DNA of 64,000 nt from Nitrososphaerota archaeon (GTDB taxonomy: Archaea > Thermoproteota > Nitrososphaeria > Nitrososphaerales > Nitrosopumilaceae). A program made the position numbers and the translations under genes. Within the stretch, counting starts at the first letter, position 1. Every line of letters starts with the position of its first letter. The stretch is taken from contig JAPOVD010000007.1 in the NCBI GenBank assembly GCA_026708305.1, forward strand, positions 121,895 to 185,894, read 5' to 3'. This document shows, in pieces, positions 1 to 9,273 of this stretch. The notes under the pieces were generated by a model. It made no database searches. It was given only the letters and a program-made list of their open reading frames with translations, and was not told where the DNA came from.

Positions 1-60
1 AATTTATTATCTGATCATACTCATAAATTTTGGAATTACGTTTAAACTATTTTGCATAAT

Positions 61-609
61 TCAAACAGTATGTATATATTTCCATAAATAAATTATTCCA
101 ACTGTACTTATAACAAATATCATTGGTTTCCAAGCAAATACTGGTATTTGTGTATCTAATTTAATTTTATAATTATCTAAAATCTTATGAGCATATTTTC
201 TTATTCTGTTGTTCCAAATCTTATAATCCACCTCATATTTTTTCATAAGGTTTGCTATTTCGTAAATTACTGGCGTTCTTTGTGAAAAAAGATGCTGTAA
301 ATAATCTCTTGATACTTCTACTTCTGCATAAATAGCAATTAATCCTTTTTTCATATCAACTAACCGCACATGTAATTCCCAAGGCTTATTTAATTTTAAT
401 GATAATCCATTACCTATTTGAAATGGTTTTTTATGTTCAAATTTGACTTTAGTAAAACCTTCATTCACAAATATTTTTAATAAGTCATCGATATTTTTTT
501 TTACTATTAATGTTAATTGTTCTACACCATTTTTTGTATCTGTTTGTATTTTCTCTACTAATCCATTTGGAAGATACATTGTTTTAGGATATTTTGTTAA
601 ATATTCCAT
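61..609 (-). CDS. Conserved-looking hypothetical protein with C-terminal membrane segment
   Basis: I do not recognise the family. The protein is about 182 aa from the ATG at 609. That start leaves a 31-nt gap to cofE; the longer reading from 663 would overlap cofE and adds an unlikely leader. The N-terminal two thirds is mixed alpha/beta and lysine-rich. The last 20-25 residues (VFAWKPMIFVISTVGIIYLW) form one hydrophobic helix followed by a very short tail, as in a C-tail-anchored membrane protein whose main domain faces the cytoplasm. It lies immediately downstream of cofE on the same strand and may be co-transcribed. No function is proposed. Confidence 0.7.
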   Translation of the reverse strand: MEYLTKYPKTMYLPNGLVEKIQTDTKNGVEQLTLIVKKNIDDLLKIFVNEGFTKVKFEHKKPFQIGNGLSLKLNKPWELHVRLVDMKKGLIAIYAEVEVSRDYLQHLFSQRTPVIYEIANLMKKYEVDYKIWNNRIRKYAHKILDNYKIKLDTQIPVFAWKPMIFVISTVGIIYLWKYIHTV

Positions 610-640
610 TTGATAAAACATACAATAAGACAAATTTATG

Positions 641-1393
641 TTAAACGTTAAATGTAGATGCAATTAAACTACGAATATATATACATTGTTCATATGGTAT
701 ATTCATTTCATCAGATTTGATTTCTCTATTGGTTATTTCAATATTTGAATTTCTTATTATTGCAATCGGCTTGGAATCATTTCCTTCTCCCATCAGGTGA
801 TTTGCAATTGATGCTAAATTGTCAGCAGTTGCTTGTCTTGTAACTTTCAATTTATTTCCAGTTAAATCTATATCTGATCTTCTATCCCATACCGGATTCA
901 TTCCAGCACAAGCTATAGCTATTCCGGTAGTGCCTATTCTTGATGGTGCTAATCTACTATCTGTGATAATTATTCCTACATTGACATGATACTTCAAAAA
1001 AAAACTTCGTTTTAATTGTTGGGCTATTAGAAAAGAATCATGTGGATATAATATAACTTTATCATTCATTATATTAGATTTATCTATGCCTGCATTAGGA
1101 GCTAACATATTATTAGATTCAGTTAATACATATCCATTTACACCACCAAAAATGCAATCAGCTTCTCGTATTATAATTTCGGCAATTTCTGGAATTATTT
1201 TAAATTTTTTGGATAACTTATAACCATCAATTGAAACATTTATTGAGCTTAAATCTAATGCACGTCCCTGAGCGCTTGAAATATATTTACTAGAGATGAT
1301 TATTATGTCTCCATTCTTAATTGTTATTTTTTGTAAATGGAACGCTGTAAATATCTCTTTAAATAGATTAAACTTATGATTCTTTTTATTCAT
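641..1393 (-). CDS. cofE: Coenzyme F420-0:L-glutamate ligase
   Basis: CofE adds gamma-linked L-glutamate to F420-0 using GTP and a divalent metal, giving the polyglutamated deazaflavin F420. Family hallmarks are visible: an N-terminal GDIIIISSKYISSAQGR block, an APNAGIDKSN segment, ITDSRLAPSRIGTTGIAIA in the middle and VTRQATADNLASIANHLMGE near the C-terminus. Length (about 250 aa) is normal. I chose the ATG at 1393 over the upstream TTG at 1420 because the extra nine residues are not family-like. The gene diverges from the leuC-type operon across about 70 bp. A possible F420 user, an FDOR-like protein, lies at 26.1 kb. Confidence 0.93.
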   Translation of the reverse strand: MNKKNHKFNLFKEIFTAFHLQKITIKNGDIIIISSKYISSAQGRALDLSSINVSIDGYKLSKKFKIIPEIAEIIIREADCIFGGVNGYVLTESNNMLAPNAGIDKSNIMNDKVILYPHDSFLIAQQLKRSFFLKYHVNVGIIITDSRLAPSRIGTTGIAIACAGMNPVWDRRSDIDLTGNKLKVTRQATADNLASIANHLMGEGNDSKPIAIIRNSNIEITNREIKSDEMNIPYEQCIYIRSLIASTFNV

Positions 1394-1467
1394 TCTAATT
1401 GTTTTTATTTTTAAACACAATATTTTGATATTGAAAGATTTTAATCTAAAAAATGTTTTGATTATTT

Positions 1468-2739
1468 ATGAACATAACCGAAAAAATAATTTCTAATGCA
1501 TCTGGAAAATCAGTTGTATGCCCAAATGAAGTATTATTTGTTAGAGTAGATAAAGTTATGTTACACGATGTTTCTGGACCTGGTGTAATAAAAGTATTTG
1601 ATAGGTTGAAAAATCAAGGAATTAAAGTCGATTCTATATATGATCCAAATAGTGTTTGGGTTGCAGAAGATCATTTCGTACCATCTCCAGATGAAATATC
1701 TGCAACAAATATAAAAAAATTATCTGATTTTACACATAAATACGGTATCAAAAAACATTTTAAGTATGGTATGGGTCAATATGGTATCTGTCATACTTTA
1801 TCTCATGAAGAAGCATTAGTATTGCCAGGAGAAGTTTATGCAGGTGGCGATTCGCATACAAATACCACTGGAGCTTTAGGTGCATTTGCATGTGGTTTTG
1901 GACATACTGATATAGCATATATATTACTAAAAGGAAAAATATGGATTAAAGTGCCTGAAACTATATATTTTAAATTAAATGGCAAATTACCAGACTATGT
2001 TATGGCTAAAGATTTTATTTTGCAAATTATTGGAGATCGGGGAACTGATTTTTGTACTTATAAAACTATGCAATTTGGAGGAGACGGAATTGAAAAAATG
2101 CCCATAGATGAGAGATTAACATTAACAAATATGAGTACTGAAGCAGGAGCCAAAAATTCTATAATAGAACCTGATCAAAAAGTAGTCGATTATATGCAAG
2201 AACGCGGAATTAGAAATATGAATTTAGTTAAAGGTGACTCTAATTCAACATATCATAAAATTCTCGAATACGATTCCAATGATCTGCAACCATTGGTAGC
2301 TAAACCTTTTTCACCACAAAATATTGCTGTAGCTCATGATTGTAGTGGAATTGATCTAGATAAAGCTTATATAGGATCATGTACTGGTGCAAAATTAGAG
2401 GATTTAGCAGCTGTATCAAAAATATTAAAAGGACATAAAGTAAAAATAAGAACTGAAATCTTGCCTTCTTCATTATCAATTTATAAAAAAGCAATGGACA
2501 TGGGATTTATTAAAATATTTTTAGATGCTGGAGCTACTATCGGTCCACCTACATGTGGTGCATGTTGTGGAGCACATATGGGAGTATTATCAGAATCAGA
2601 AGTATGTATTAGTACAACTAATAGAAATTTCCCTGGTAGGATGGGACACCCTAAATCTAAAACTTATCTTGCATCTCCATTCGTAGTAGCAGCTTCATCA
2701 CTCACCGGTAAAATAACAGACCCTAGAGATCTAAATTGA
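1468..2739 (+). CDS. Aconitase-family large subunit, archaeal LeuC/HacA type
   Basis: This is the large subunit of a 3-isopropylmalate dehydratase or homoaconitase of the archaeal two-subunit type. It isomerises a hydroxy tricarboxylate or dicarboxylate through a [4Fe-4S] cluster. At 423 aa it matches the short archaeal class. Cluster ligands are visible as C305 (GSCTGAKLEDL) and C363/C366 (TCGACCG). GDSHTNTTGALGAFACGFG and the terminal TTNRNFPGRMG match the family. It heads a four-gene operon with its own small subunit (TTGA overlap) and a second, bacterial-type pair. Because Nitrososphaerota make lysine by the alpha-aminoadipate route, this pair could be the homoaconitase; that is inference. 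Confidence 0.9.
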   Translation: MNITEKIISNASGKSVVCPNEVLFVRVDKVMLHDVSGPGVIKVFDRLKNQGIKVDSIYDPNSVWVAEDHFVPSPDEISATNIKKLSDFTHKYGIKKHFKYGMGQYGICHTLSHEEALVLPGEVYAGGDSHTNTTGALGAFACGFGHTDIAYILLKGKIWIKVPETIYFKLNGKLPDYVMAKDFILQIIGDRGTDFCTYKTMQFGGDGIEKMPIDERLTLTNMSTEAGAKNSIIEPDQKVVDYMQERGIRNMNLVKGDSNSTYHKILEYDSNDLQPLVAKPFSPQNIAVAHDCSGIDLDKAYIGSCTGAKLEDLAAVSKILKGHKVKIRTEILPSSLSIYKKAMDMGFIKIFLDAGATIGPPTCGACCGAHMGVLSESEVCISTTNRNFPGRMGHPKSKTYLASPFVVAASSLTGKITDPRDLN

Positions 2740-3218
2740 TTAGCAAAGTTATCGCATATAAAAAAAATAATATTGATACAGACACTATCATACCTGGAAA
2801 ATATTTGAAAATACATGAATATGACGAACTTGCTAAACATGCAATGGAGGGATTAGATTCATCTTTTAGAATTAGAACAAAAGATTGTAGTTTCATAATA
2901 GCTGGAAATAATTTTGGTTGTGGATCTAGTAGAGAACACGCTCCAATTGCATTATCTTATTCTGGAATAAAAATAATTCTAGCACTTTCATTTGCCAGGA
3001 TTTTTTATAGGAATGCAATAGATGGCGCTTTTATTATACCGATAGAAATAGATCAAAATACATACAATAGCATTAATGATAATGATGAGCTTGATATTGA
3101 TGTACAAAACAACAAGATCGCTAACTTAACTACATCTAGAACTTACATCACTAAACCATTTCCTAATCTAGTCAAGAAAATAATTGATGCAGGAGGTATC
3201 TTCAAATTAGATGTGTAG
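2736..3218 (+). CDS. Aconitase-family small subunit, archaeal LeuD/HacB type
   Basis: This is the swivelling small subunit that pairs with the preceding large subunit. It is 160 aa, typical for archaeal LeuD/HacB. It shows NNIDTDTIIPGKYL at the N-terminus and the [11 protein letters not shown] substrate-binding loop. The specificity loop after Y23-L24 reads K25-I26. In characterised archaeal enzymes an arginine here (YLRT) goes with homoaconitate and hydrophobic residues with isopropylmalate, so a lysine leans towards homoaconitase without proving it. Translation appears to start at a TTG whose last two bases belong to the TGA stop of the large subunit (TTGA), implying coupled synthesis. Confidence 0.88.
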   Translation: MISKVIAYKKNNIDTDTIIPGKYLKIHEYDELAKHAMEGLDSSFRIRTKDCSFIIAGNNFGCGSSREHAPIALSYSGIKIILALSFARIFYRNAIDGAFIIPIEIDQNTYNSINDNDELDIDVQNNKIANLTTSRTYITKPFPNLVKKIIDAGGIFKLDV

Positions 3219-3221
3219 TAG

Positions 3222-4634
3222 ATGACACAAACTTTATACGAAAAAATTTGGGATTCTCATATAATAACTAAACAAAATAAATCTAGTTTGTTATATGTTG
3301 ATAGGCATTTCATACATGAAGTTACTTCTCCACAGGCATTTGATGGTTTACGTTTAAATAGAAGACATGTAAGAAGACCAGATTTAACAATTGCAACAGT
3401 CGATCATAATGTACCTACAGTAGATAGATCTCTTCCAATACTGGATCAAACTTCTAAAATACAGATTAATACACTAGAAAATAATTGTAGAGAATTTGGT
3501 ATAACGATATTTGGTATGCAAAGTGAATATCAAGGAATAGTACACGTGATTGGTCCGCAACTTGGAATTACTCTTCCTGGAACCACCATAGTTTGTGGAG
3601 ATAGTCATACTTCAACTCATGGTGCGTTTGGAGCTCTTGCATTTGGTATAGGTACAAGTGATGTTGAACATGTTTTGGCAACTCAAACTATATGGACACA
3701 AAAATCAAAATCTTTTAAAATTATTATAAATGGGAAACAAAATTCTGCAATAACTGCTAAAGACATAATATTGTTTATTATTCGTACTATTGGCACATCT
3801 GGAGGTACCGGAACTGTAATAGAATATACTGGTGATGTAGTCAAAAACTTTTCTATGGAACAAAGAATGACTATTTGTAACATGTCCATAGAAGCTGGAG
3901 CTAGAGCTGGGCTTATAGCTCCAGATGAAAAAACGTTTGATTACTTGCGTAATAAAAAATATACTCCTGCAAATTATGAATCCTTAGTAGATTTATGGAA
4001 ATTGAATTTACATTCTGATAAAAACGCTACTTTTGATAAAGAAATTAACATAAATATAAGTAGAATAACACCGCAAGTAAGCTGGGGTACAAACCCATCT
4101 ATGGTATCTGATGTTACATCCATTATTCCATATCCAAAACAATATTCTAAGAATGATCCCAATAAATTGGAAGAAGCTAAAAATGCTTTGAAATATATGG
4201 GATTGAAACCAGGAACTCCAATTACAGATATTTCAATAGATCGTGTTTTCATAGGATCTTGTACAAATGCTCGTTTAGAAGATCTTATAGATGCAGCCAA
4301 AATAGTAGAAGGTAATAAAGTATCTTCTCATGTTAAAGCAATAATTGTACCTGGTTCGCAAATGGTAAAAAAACAAGCAGAGAATTTAGGACTGCATAAA
4401 ATATTTAAACGAGCTAATTTTGAATGGAGAGAATCTGGGTGTAGCATGTGTTTAGGAATGAATGATGATTTTTTATTGCCAGGAGAACGTTGTGCTAGCA
4501 CTTCAAACAGAAATTTTGAAGGACGACAAGGTACTGGTGGACGTACGCATCTTGTAAGTCCAATTATGGCAGCTGCAGCTGCATTATATGGACATTTTGT
4601 GGATGTACGTGAATTAATGAGCAATGACAATTGA
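3222..4634 (+). CDS. leuC: 3-isopropylmalate dehydratase large subunit, bacterial type
   Basis: This subunit catalyses isomerisation of 2- to 3-isopropylmalate in leucine biosynthesis. At 470 aa it has the length and opening of bacterial LeuC ([10 protein letters not shown], then [21 protein letters not shown]), unlike its 423-aa neighbour. Cluster cysteines are C347 ([11 protein letters not shown]) and C407/C410 (SGCSMCLG). The C-terminal [21 protein letters not shown] is intact. It starts 3 nt after the archaeal-type small subunit and overlaps its own small subunit by 11 nt. Two distantly related versions of one two-subunit enzyme in a single operon suggest two substrates, with leucine the natural role of this pair. 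Confidence 0.93.
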   Translation: MTQTLYEKIWDSHIITKQNKSSLLYVDRHFIHEVTSPQAFDGLRLNRRHVRRPDLTIATVDHNVPTVDRSLPILDQTSKIQINTLENNCREFGITIFGMQSEYQGIVHVIGPQLGITLPGTTIVCGDSHTSTHGAFGALAFGIGTSDVEHVLATQTIWTQKSKSFKIIINGKQNSAITAKDIILFIIRTIGTSGGTGTVIEYTGDVVKNFSMEQRMTICNMSIEAGARAGLIAPDEKTFDYLRNKKYTPANYESLVDLWKLNLHSDKNATFDKEININISRITPQVSWGTNPSMVSDVTSIIPYPKQYSKNDPNKLEEAKNALKYMGLKPGTPITDISIDRVFIGSCTNARLEDLIDAAKIVEGNKVSSHVKAIIVPGSQMVKKQAENLGLHKIFKRANFEWRESGCSMCLGMNDDFLLPGERCASTSNRNFEGRQGTGGRTHLVSPIMAAAAALYGHFVDVRELMSNDN

Positions 4635-5214
4635 AAGTGTAAACTTTATTCGTAGCATTATAACTCCATTAAATAAATCAAATGTTGATACAGATCAAAT
4701 AATACCAAAACAATTTCTAAAATTAATTTCAAAAACAGGATTCGGGAAATATCTTTTTTATAATTGGAGATTTGATTCTAATGGAAAAAAAATAACAAAA
4801 TTTGTTTTGAATGATCAGATCTATAAAAATTCTAAAATTTTGGTAACACGTGATAATTTTGGCTGTGGTTCTAGCAGAGAACATGCTGTATGGGCATTAA
4901 TTGATTATGGTTTTAAAGTAATTATAGCACCGTCTTTTGCAGATATTTTTTATGAAAATTGCTTTAAAAATAGACTATTGCCAATAATAACTACTGATAA
5001 AGTAATAAACAAATTAATTACATTCAAAAGCAAAATGGAAATTAATTTATCATCACAAACAATTAAAATTAATTCTGACCTGATTAATTTTGAGATAGAT
5101 GCAATCAAGAAACAAAATATTTTAGATGGTTTAGATTATATTGGATTGACTTTTAAATATAAATCTAAAATAGAAGATTATGAGAAAAATTCTAATGTTC
5201 CATCAATTTTGTAA
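4624..5214 (+). CDS. leuD: 3-isopropylmalate dehydratase small subunit, bacterial type
   Basis: Partner of the bacterial-type LeuC just upstream, overlapping it by 11 nt. It is 196 aa, as usual for bacterial LeuD and longer than the archaeal 160-aa form nearby. It has [15 protein letters not shown] and the conserved [18 protein letters not shown] loop, followed by [16 protein letters not shown]. The 3' end overlaps the convergent nucleotidyltransferase by 23 bp. Leucine leuA and leuB are not in the window. Confidence 0.93.
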   Translation: MTIESVNFIRSIITPLNKSNVDTDQIIPKQFLKLISKTGFGKYLFYNWRFDSNGKKITKFVLNDQIYKNSKILVTRDNFGCGSSREHAVWALIDYGFKVIIAPSFADIFYENCFKNRLLPIITTDKVINKLITFKSKMEINLSSQTIKINSDLINFEIDAIKKQNILDGLDYIGLTFKYKSKIEDYEKNSNVPSIL

Positions 5215-5914
5215 TTGAACTAATCAATACTTTATTGTATGTAGCTACAGTAGGAGATTCTATATCTATCCATAATTGATTTCCAATATCGAATGCACTT
5301 ATATTTTCATATTCTACTAGTTTTTGTAAAATATCATAAGATAAATTGATATTTTTTTTATCATGTTTGCTAATTAAATCCAAAACACTTGGATTCATAA
5401 TATAAATACCTAAACATTCTGACATTTGAAATTTAATTATGGGTTTTTCTATAAACTGAGTTATTACTTCATTTTCTATTTTTGCAAACCCAGTTTTTTC
5501 TTTTCTTTGATTTCGCGTTGCAATGCAAATATAACTATTTTTGTTGTTAAAATGTGATCTCATTTTCATAATATCTATTGCACATAGATTGTCTCCAAAC
5601 CACAATAAAAATGGTTCATTAATTTTTCTACGCGGTACGCAATTAAGATCTCCTCCTGTGCCATTTTTAGAATCTTGAATAAATGTTAAAAATTTTTCAT
5701 ATTTTGTATTGTAAAAATAATTCTGTATTTGTCCTCCTGAGCCTTTTAAGTCAGTAATTATCATAATTTCGTCTATTAATTTGCAGTTTATTATATGTTG
5801 AACAATGTAATATATCATTGGTTTTTCATTACATGGTATCATTGCTTTTGGGATAAACTTAGTAAACGGTAAACCTCTTGAACCGCTACCTCCTGATAAT
5901 ATTACTGCTTTCAA
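5192..5914 (-). CDS. Sugar-phosphate nucleotidyltransferase
   Basis: This GT-A fold enzyme joins a nucleoside triphosphate to a sugar 1-phosphate (RmlA/GalU-like), supplying nucleotide sugars for glycans. The N-terminal signature reads GGSGSRGLPFTKFIPKAMIP; the usual GxGTRLxPxT has Ser for Thr here. LWFGDNLCAID is the metal-binding Asp region and FIEKP is also seen. At 240 aa it has only the catalytic domain, with no left-handed beta-helix. It starts with TTG at 5914, directly after uS9 on the same strand, and its 3' end overlaps leuD. Sugar and nucleotide specificity cannot be read. Confidence 0.85.
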   Translation of the reverse strand: MKAVILSGGSGSRGLPFTKFIPKAMIPCNEKPMIYYIVQHIINCKLIDEIMIITDLKGSGGQIQNYFYNTKYEKFLTFIQDSKNGTGGDLNCVPRRKINEPFLLWFGDNLCAIDIMKMRSHFNNKNSYICIATRNQRKEKTGFAKIENEVITQFIEKPIIKFQMSECLGIYIMNPSVLDLISKHDKKNINLSYDILQKLVEYENISAFDIGNQLWIDIESPTVATYNKVLISSITKLMEH

Positions 5915-5916
5915 AT

Positions 5917-6360
5917 TTAACGATACGACTTTTGTTTACGTCTTCTTGCTCCTGGTCCACCAAATTTTTTAGGTTCTTTAGTTCTAGAATCACCACTAAT
6001 TAAATATTTATCAAAATCTGTTATTTTTTTCCTTAAATCTTCTCTTAATGATTTGGACAATGGATGATCCTTTGGTTCATTTTTTGATTTTGTTAGACCT
6101 GCTAAAGCTCTGGAAATAACAGTTGCGACAGCTACGGCTTGGCCCATGAAACCTCCTCCGCTTACTCTTACTGATATGTTTATTTTATTGCGCAAGTCGC
6201 CTAAAATTTCTATAGGTGATAACATAATTTCACGTGCAGTTTCATGTTGAATCATTTCTATTGGTTTATTATTTATTCTAATCTCACCAATACCTTTTGT
6301 AATGTATGCATGAGCACTAGCAGTCTTTTTTGTAGCAAAATATAATTCTTTTTTTATCAT
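5917..6360 (-). CDS. rps9: Ribosomal protein uS9
   Basis: Small-subunit protein uS9, whose C-terminal tail reaches the P-site tRNA. It shows the family core GGGFMGQAVAVATVISRALAGL and the basic tail GGPGARRRKQKSYR. Length (147 aa) is normal for archaea. Its ATG overlaps the TGA of uL13 (ATGA). In many archaea rpoN and rpoK follow; here a nucleotidyltransferase follows instead. Confidence 0.96.
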   Translation of the reverse strand: MIKKELYFATKKTASAHAYITKGIGEIRINNKPIEMIQHETAREIMLSPIEILGDLRNKINISVRVSGGGFMGQAVAVATVISRALAGLTKSKNEPKDHPLSKSLREDLRKKITDFDKYLISGDSRTKEPKKFGGPGARRRKQKSYR

Positions 6361-6818
6361 TGTGATTGACCGATATTTTTTCCTAATTCTAACATACTTG
6401 TGTAACTCATAATCGGTTTTGTTGTGTCTGTTTTATCTAATTTAATTTTTTTTATTTTTTTAGTATGTGTTGGAGATCCTACATAAGTTCGTAATCGTTT
6501 CAGAGAATTTTTTCCAGACGCTTTATTTTTAGGCAGCATACCTCTAATCATCTTTTTCATTATTGTATCTGGTCTTCTTGAATGAAATGGACCATGTTTT
6601 GGATTTATGATGCTTGATATTTTTAAATACTCTTTATATTCTCTAATGATAGAATTTCTATTACCGCTTAACATTATCTTTTCGCAATTTATTATGGTTA
6701 CATTTTTTCCAGATAACAATAACTTTGCTACTCTGGAGCTTAATCTTCCAGCTATCAAATTATCTCCATCAATAACTACTTGTTGTGGAACATTTTTAAT
6801 ATTTTTACTTTCATCCAA
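6357..6818 (-). CDS. rpl13: Ribosomal protein uL13
   Basis: Large-subunit protein uL13, an early assembly protein. Recognisable blocks are VIDGDNLIAGRLSSRVAKLL, GPFHSRRPD and MIRGMLPKNKASGKNSLKRL. Length is 153 aa. Only a TTG (6818) is available as start in a sensible position; it overlaps the eL18 stop by 8 nt. The first twelve residues precede the conserved core. Part of the Rpo3-eL18-uL13-uS9 cluster. Confidence 0.95.
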   Translation of the reverse strand: MDESKNIKNVPQQVVIDGDNLIAGRLSSRVAKLLLSGKNVTIINCEKIMLSGNRNSIIREYKEYLKISSIINPKHGPFHSRRPDTIMKKMIRGMLPKNKASGKNSLKRLRTYVGSPTHTKKIKKIKLDKTDTTKPIMSYTSMLELGKNIGQSQ

Positions 6819-7155
6819 TTATTATCACTCCTTTTCCAGTAGGGAATTGATTTATCATATGTTCAAAATCAACTACTTTGCCACCAGATTTTATAATTTT
6901 GTTTATTGCTGCAAGTGAAATCCCAAAAGATGCTAACGTTATTTTATGTTCTATCAGTCCTGTTCCAAGTACTTTGCAAGGACAAACAACAAAATCTCCA
7001 TCTTTGCTATACGTTTTGATTTTGTTAATATTTACTACTTTATTTTTATATGAAGACTGTGCTATTTTTATTAGTTTCATCCAAATAGGAGATTTAGTGT
7101 CTTTGTATGCATTTCTTAATATTTTAATTTGAGGAAAAATTGTTTGATATGACAT
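6811..7155 (-). CDS. rpl18e: Ribosomal protein eL18
   Basis: Archaeal/eukaryotic large-subunit protein eL18. Typical features are the N-terminal LRNAYKDTKSPIWMKL block and the central VCPCKVLGTGLIEHKITLASFGIS, ending in TGKGVIIIG. I start it at the ATG at 7155 (114 aa); an in-frame TTG at 7167 would add four residues. It lies 35 nt after Rpo3 and is likely in the same transcript. Confidence 0.94.
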   Translation of the reverse strand: MSYQTIFPQIKILRNAYKDTKSPIWMKLIKIAQSSYKNKVVNINKIKTYSKDGDFVVCPCKVLGTGLIEHKITLASFGISLAAINKIIKSGGKVVDFEHMINQFPTGKGVIIIG

Positions 7156-7190
7156 TTTAATGAACAACTACCTTATACAATATATGTATT

Positions 7191-7826
7191 TTATAATTCT
7201 ATTTTATTAATATTTTCTTTAAACTCATGAAGCCTATTAGATAGTTCATTTATTCCGCTACTAATTAATTGAATTGGAGATAATGTCCCTGTGCTTTCTA
7301 CAGTAAGAATGTATTCATTTTTTCTATTTGTATGAGTTAAAACAGATATGTTAGCCGAGTTCCATTTTGCATGCGTAGTACCTCTGCCTAATCTTGCATA
7401 AGCTTCTATTTTTAATCTCTGTCCTACTGCTAATTCTACAATTGGTATATTATTTGATACAGGTTTAACATCTTCATTTTCTGAGATAATTTCATTTGAC
7501 ATTATTGTTCTGGTTTTATCTTTACTTCCAGAATCCATCATAAGAATGACTCTGCAATTTGAACAGCCTGATTTATTATTACAACTACATTTTAGAGGTT
7601 CATTGAATCTTGAAACAGGCATACTTAAAGGTATCAAAGCTAATCTGTGAGCTAGTCCTTCATCTGCTAAAACAGATGAATTTTCTATTATGTTCACAGT
7701 ATCGATAGCCAATATTGGTATTCCATTTAAGCAAACTCTTCTTAATGCATTGGCATATTGTAACGGTATATCATTTAACTTTATAGATATGACATTTGAA
7801 TTTTGATTAATAATCTCCAACGACAA
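7191..7826 (-). CDS. rpo3: DNA-directed RNA polymerase subunit Rpo3 (D)
   Basis: Archaeal counterpart of bacterial alpha N-terminal domain and eukaryotic Rpb3; it nucleates RNA polymerase assembly with Rpo11. Conserved blocks: LQYANALRRVCLNGIPILAID, LADEGLAHRLALIPL and RLGRGTTHAKWN. The ferredoxin-like insert keeps four cysteines as CxCx5CxxC (CSCNNKSGCSNC), which could hold a metal or Fe-S cluster. It starts with TTG at 7826 and has 211 aa. It heads the minus-strand cluster and diverges from SBDS across 74 bp. Confidence 0.95.
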   Translation of the reverse strand: MSLEIINQNSNVISIKLNDIPLQYANALRRVCLNGIPILAIDTVNIIENSSVLADEGLAHRLALIPLSMPVSRFNEPLKCSCNNKSGCSNCRVILMMDSGSKDKTRTIMSNEIISENEDVKPVSNNIPIVELAVGQRLKIEAYARLGRGTTHAKWNSANISVLTHTNRKNEYILTVESTGTLSPIQLISSGINELSNRLHEFKENINKIEL

Positions 7827-7900
7827 AACAATAAATCAACATGATTTCCAAATAAAAATCTAGCGAGAATACTAAATAATTACTATAATGACATTATTAT

Positions 7901-8602
7901 ATGACCACAAAAATATCCATGATTAGATATCTATATAAAAATAACAGATTTGAAATTTTAGTTAACTCTGAAGCTGCATTTAACTATAAGTATATGAAAA
8001 AATACAACCAATCTAAAATATTTATTTCTGATGAAGTATATATAGATTCTAAAAAAGGAATTAGATTTCCAACAGGTAAATTATTAAGTATTTTTGGAAC
8101 TAATAATATCGAAAATATTAAAAAAATAATACTGGACAAAGGAGAATTAAACTTAACTACAGAACAAAGGCGTAATATGATAGAACAAAGAAAAAAACAA
8201 ATAATCGAATTCATTTCTAAATCGTTTATTGATCCTAAGTCTAATCTTCCTCATCCGACAATTAGAATAGAACAAGCTATTAACAACTCTAAAGTCTCTA
8301 TAAATCTATCTCAAAATATAAACGAGCAAGTAAAATACATAATTGATAAAATACGCGTTTTATTGCCTTTAAAATCATCATCGTACATCAAAATATCTAT
8401 TATTATTCCTAATAGATATGCATTCAAATCATATCCTATGTTGAAGACAATTGGTAAATTGATCCAAAGTAGTTATGAGAAAGATGGTTCTCTTAAAGCA
8501 ATAGTTGAAATACAGGCCGCACTAAAAACAATAATGATTGATAAATTGAATATTATGACAAAAAATACAGCGCTGGTAGAGGTAATAAATGATGGAAAAT
8601 GA
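7901..8602 (+). CDS. sdo1: Ribosome maturation protein SBDS
   Basis: SBDS, the archaeal Sdo1 orthologue, acts in late 60S/50S maturation and translation recycling. The N-terminal FYSH domain (about 1-90) contains the SKIFISDEVYID and GIRFPTGKLLSIFGT segments, followed by the helical domain with EQRRNMIEQRKKQIIEFI and the C-terminal ferredoxin-like domain. Length is 233 aa. It opens the archaeal exosome superoperon and overlaps rrp4 by 14 nt. Confidence 0.95.
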   Translation: MTTKISMIRYLYKNNRFEILVNSEAAFNYKYMKKYNQSKIFISDEVYIDSKKGIRFPTGKLLSIFGTNNIENIKKIILDKGELNLTTEQRRNMIEQRKKQIIEFISKSFIDPKSNLPHPTIRIEQAINNSKVSINLSQNINEQVKYIIDKIRVLLPLKSSSYIKISIIIPNRYAFKSYPMLKTIGKLIQSSYEKDGSLKAIVEIQAALKTIMIDKLNIMTKNTALVEVINDGK

Positions 8603-9272
8603 TAAAAGATCTTATGTCACTCCAGGAGATGTAATTACAACTGGAACATACAGAGCAGATCAAAATGTAATATGTCAAAACAACAAAATAATATCTACAG
8701 TGGTGGGAATATCTGAAATTTATGACAATAATGTAAAAGTCATACCATTAGCAGGAATATATATGCCTAAAGTTAATGATATTATAATAGGTAAAGTTAT
8801 ATCTCATACTTCATTATCATGGGAATTAGATATTAATTCTTGTTATTCTGGATTTTTACCAGCCCATGATGTATTTGGGAGAGATTTTTCTGCACATGCA
8901 GATGAGTTATCATCAAAACTTGCTATCGGAGATGTAGTAACTGCAAAGATAGCTAATTTTGATAAAAATAGAGATCCGTTGATAACTATTGCTGATAAGG
9001 AACTTGGAAAAATCAATTCTGGGGAATTGGTAGAAATATCCCCAAGTAAAGTTCCACGACTTATAGGAAAACATGGTACTATGATACAAACAATAGAATC
9101 TATTACACACGCATCAATAATAATAGGACAAAATGGTAGATTGATTGTTTCATGTAAAAGTCCAAATTTACTATCCAAAACAATAAATGCAATTAAGATG
9201 ATTGAAACACAATCGCATGTAGCAGATCTAACTGATAAAGTTAAATACAAATTAGAATCAGAAGGCGATTAA
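8589..9272 (+). CDS. rrp4: Exosome RNA-binding cap subunit Rrp4
   Basis: Cap protein of the archaeal exosome that selects RNA for the Rrp41/Rrp42 hexameric barrel. It shows the N-terminal domain with VTPGDVITTGTY, an S1 domain around PKVNDIIIGKVI and a KH domain with SPSKVPRLIGKHGTMIQTI. Length is 227 aa. It begins inside the 3' end of SBDS and is followed after 1 nt by rrp41. Confidence 0.95.
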   Translation: MMENDKRSYVTPGDVITTGTYRADQNVICQNNKIISTVVGISEIYDNNVKVIPLAGIYMPKVNDIIIGKVISHTSLSWELDINSCYSGFLPAHDVFGRDFSAHADELSSKLAIGDVVTAKIANFDKNRDPLITIADKELGKINSGELVEISPSKVPRLIGKHGTMIQTIESITHASIIIGQNGRLIVSCKSPNLLSKTINAIKMIETQSHVADLTDKVKYKLESEGD

Positions 9273-9273
9273 T

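Noticed and set aside
1..60. First 60 bp
   Set aside because: Too short and AT-rich; no feature supported.
3683..4630. Long minus-strand open frames across leuC
   Set aside because: They are antisense to a clearly conserved gene, have no motif and reflect codon bias of the sense frame.
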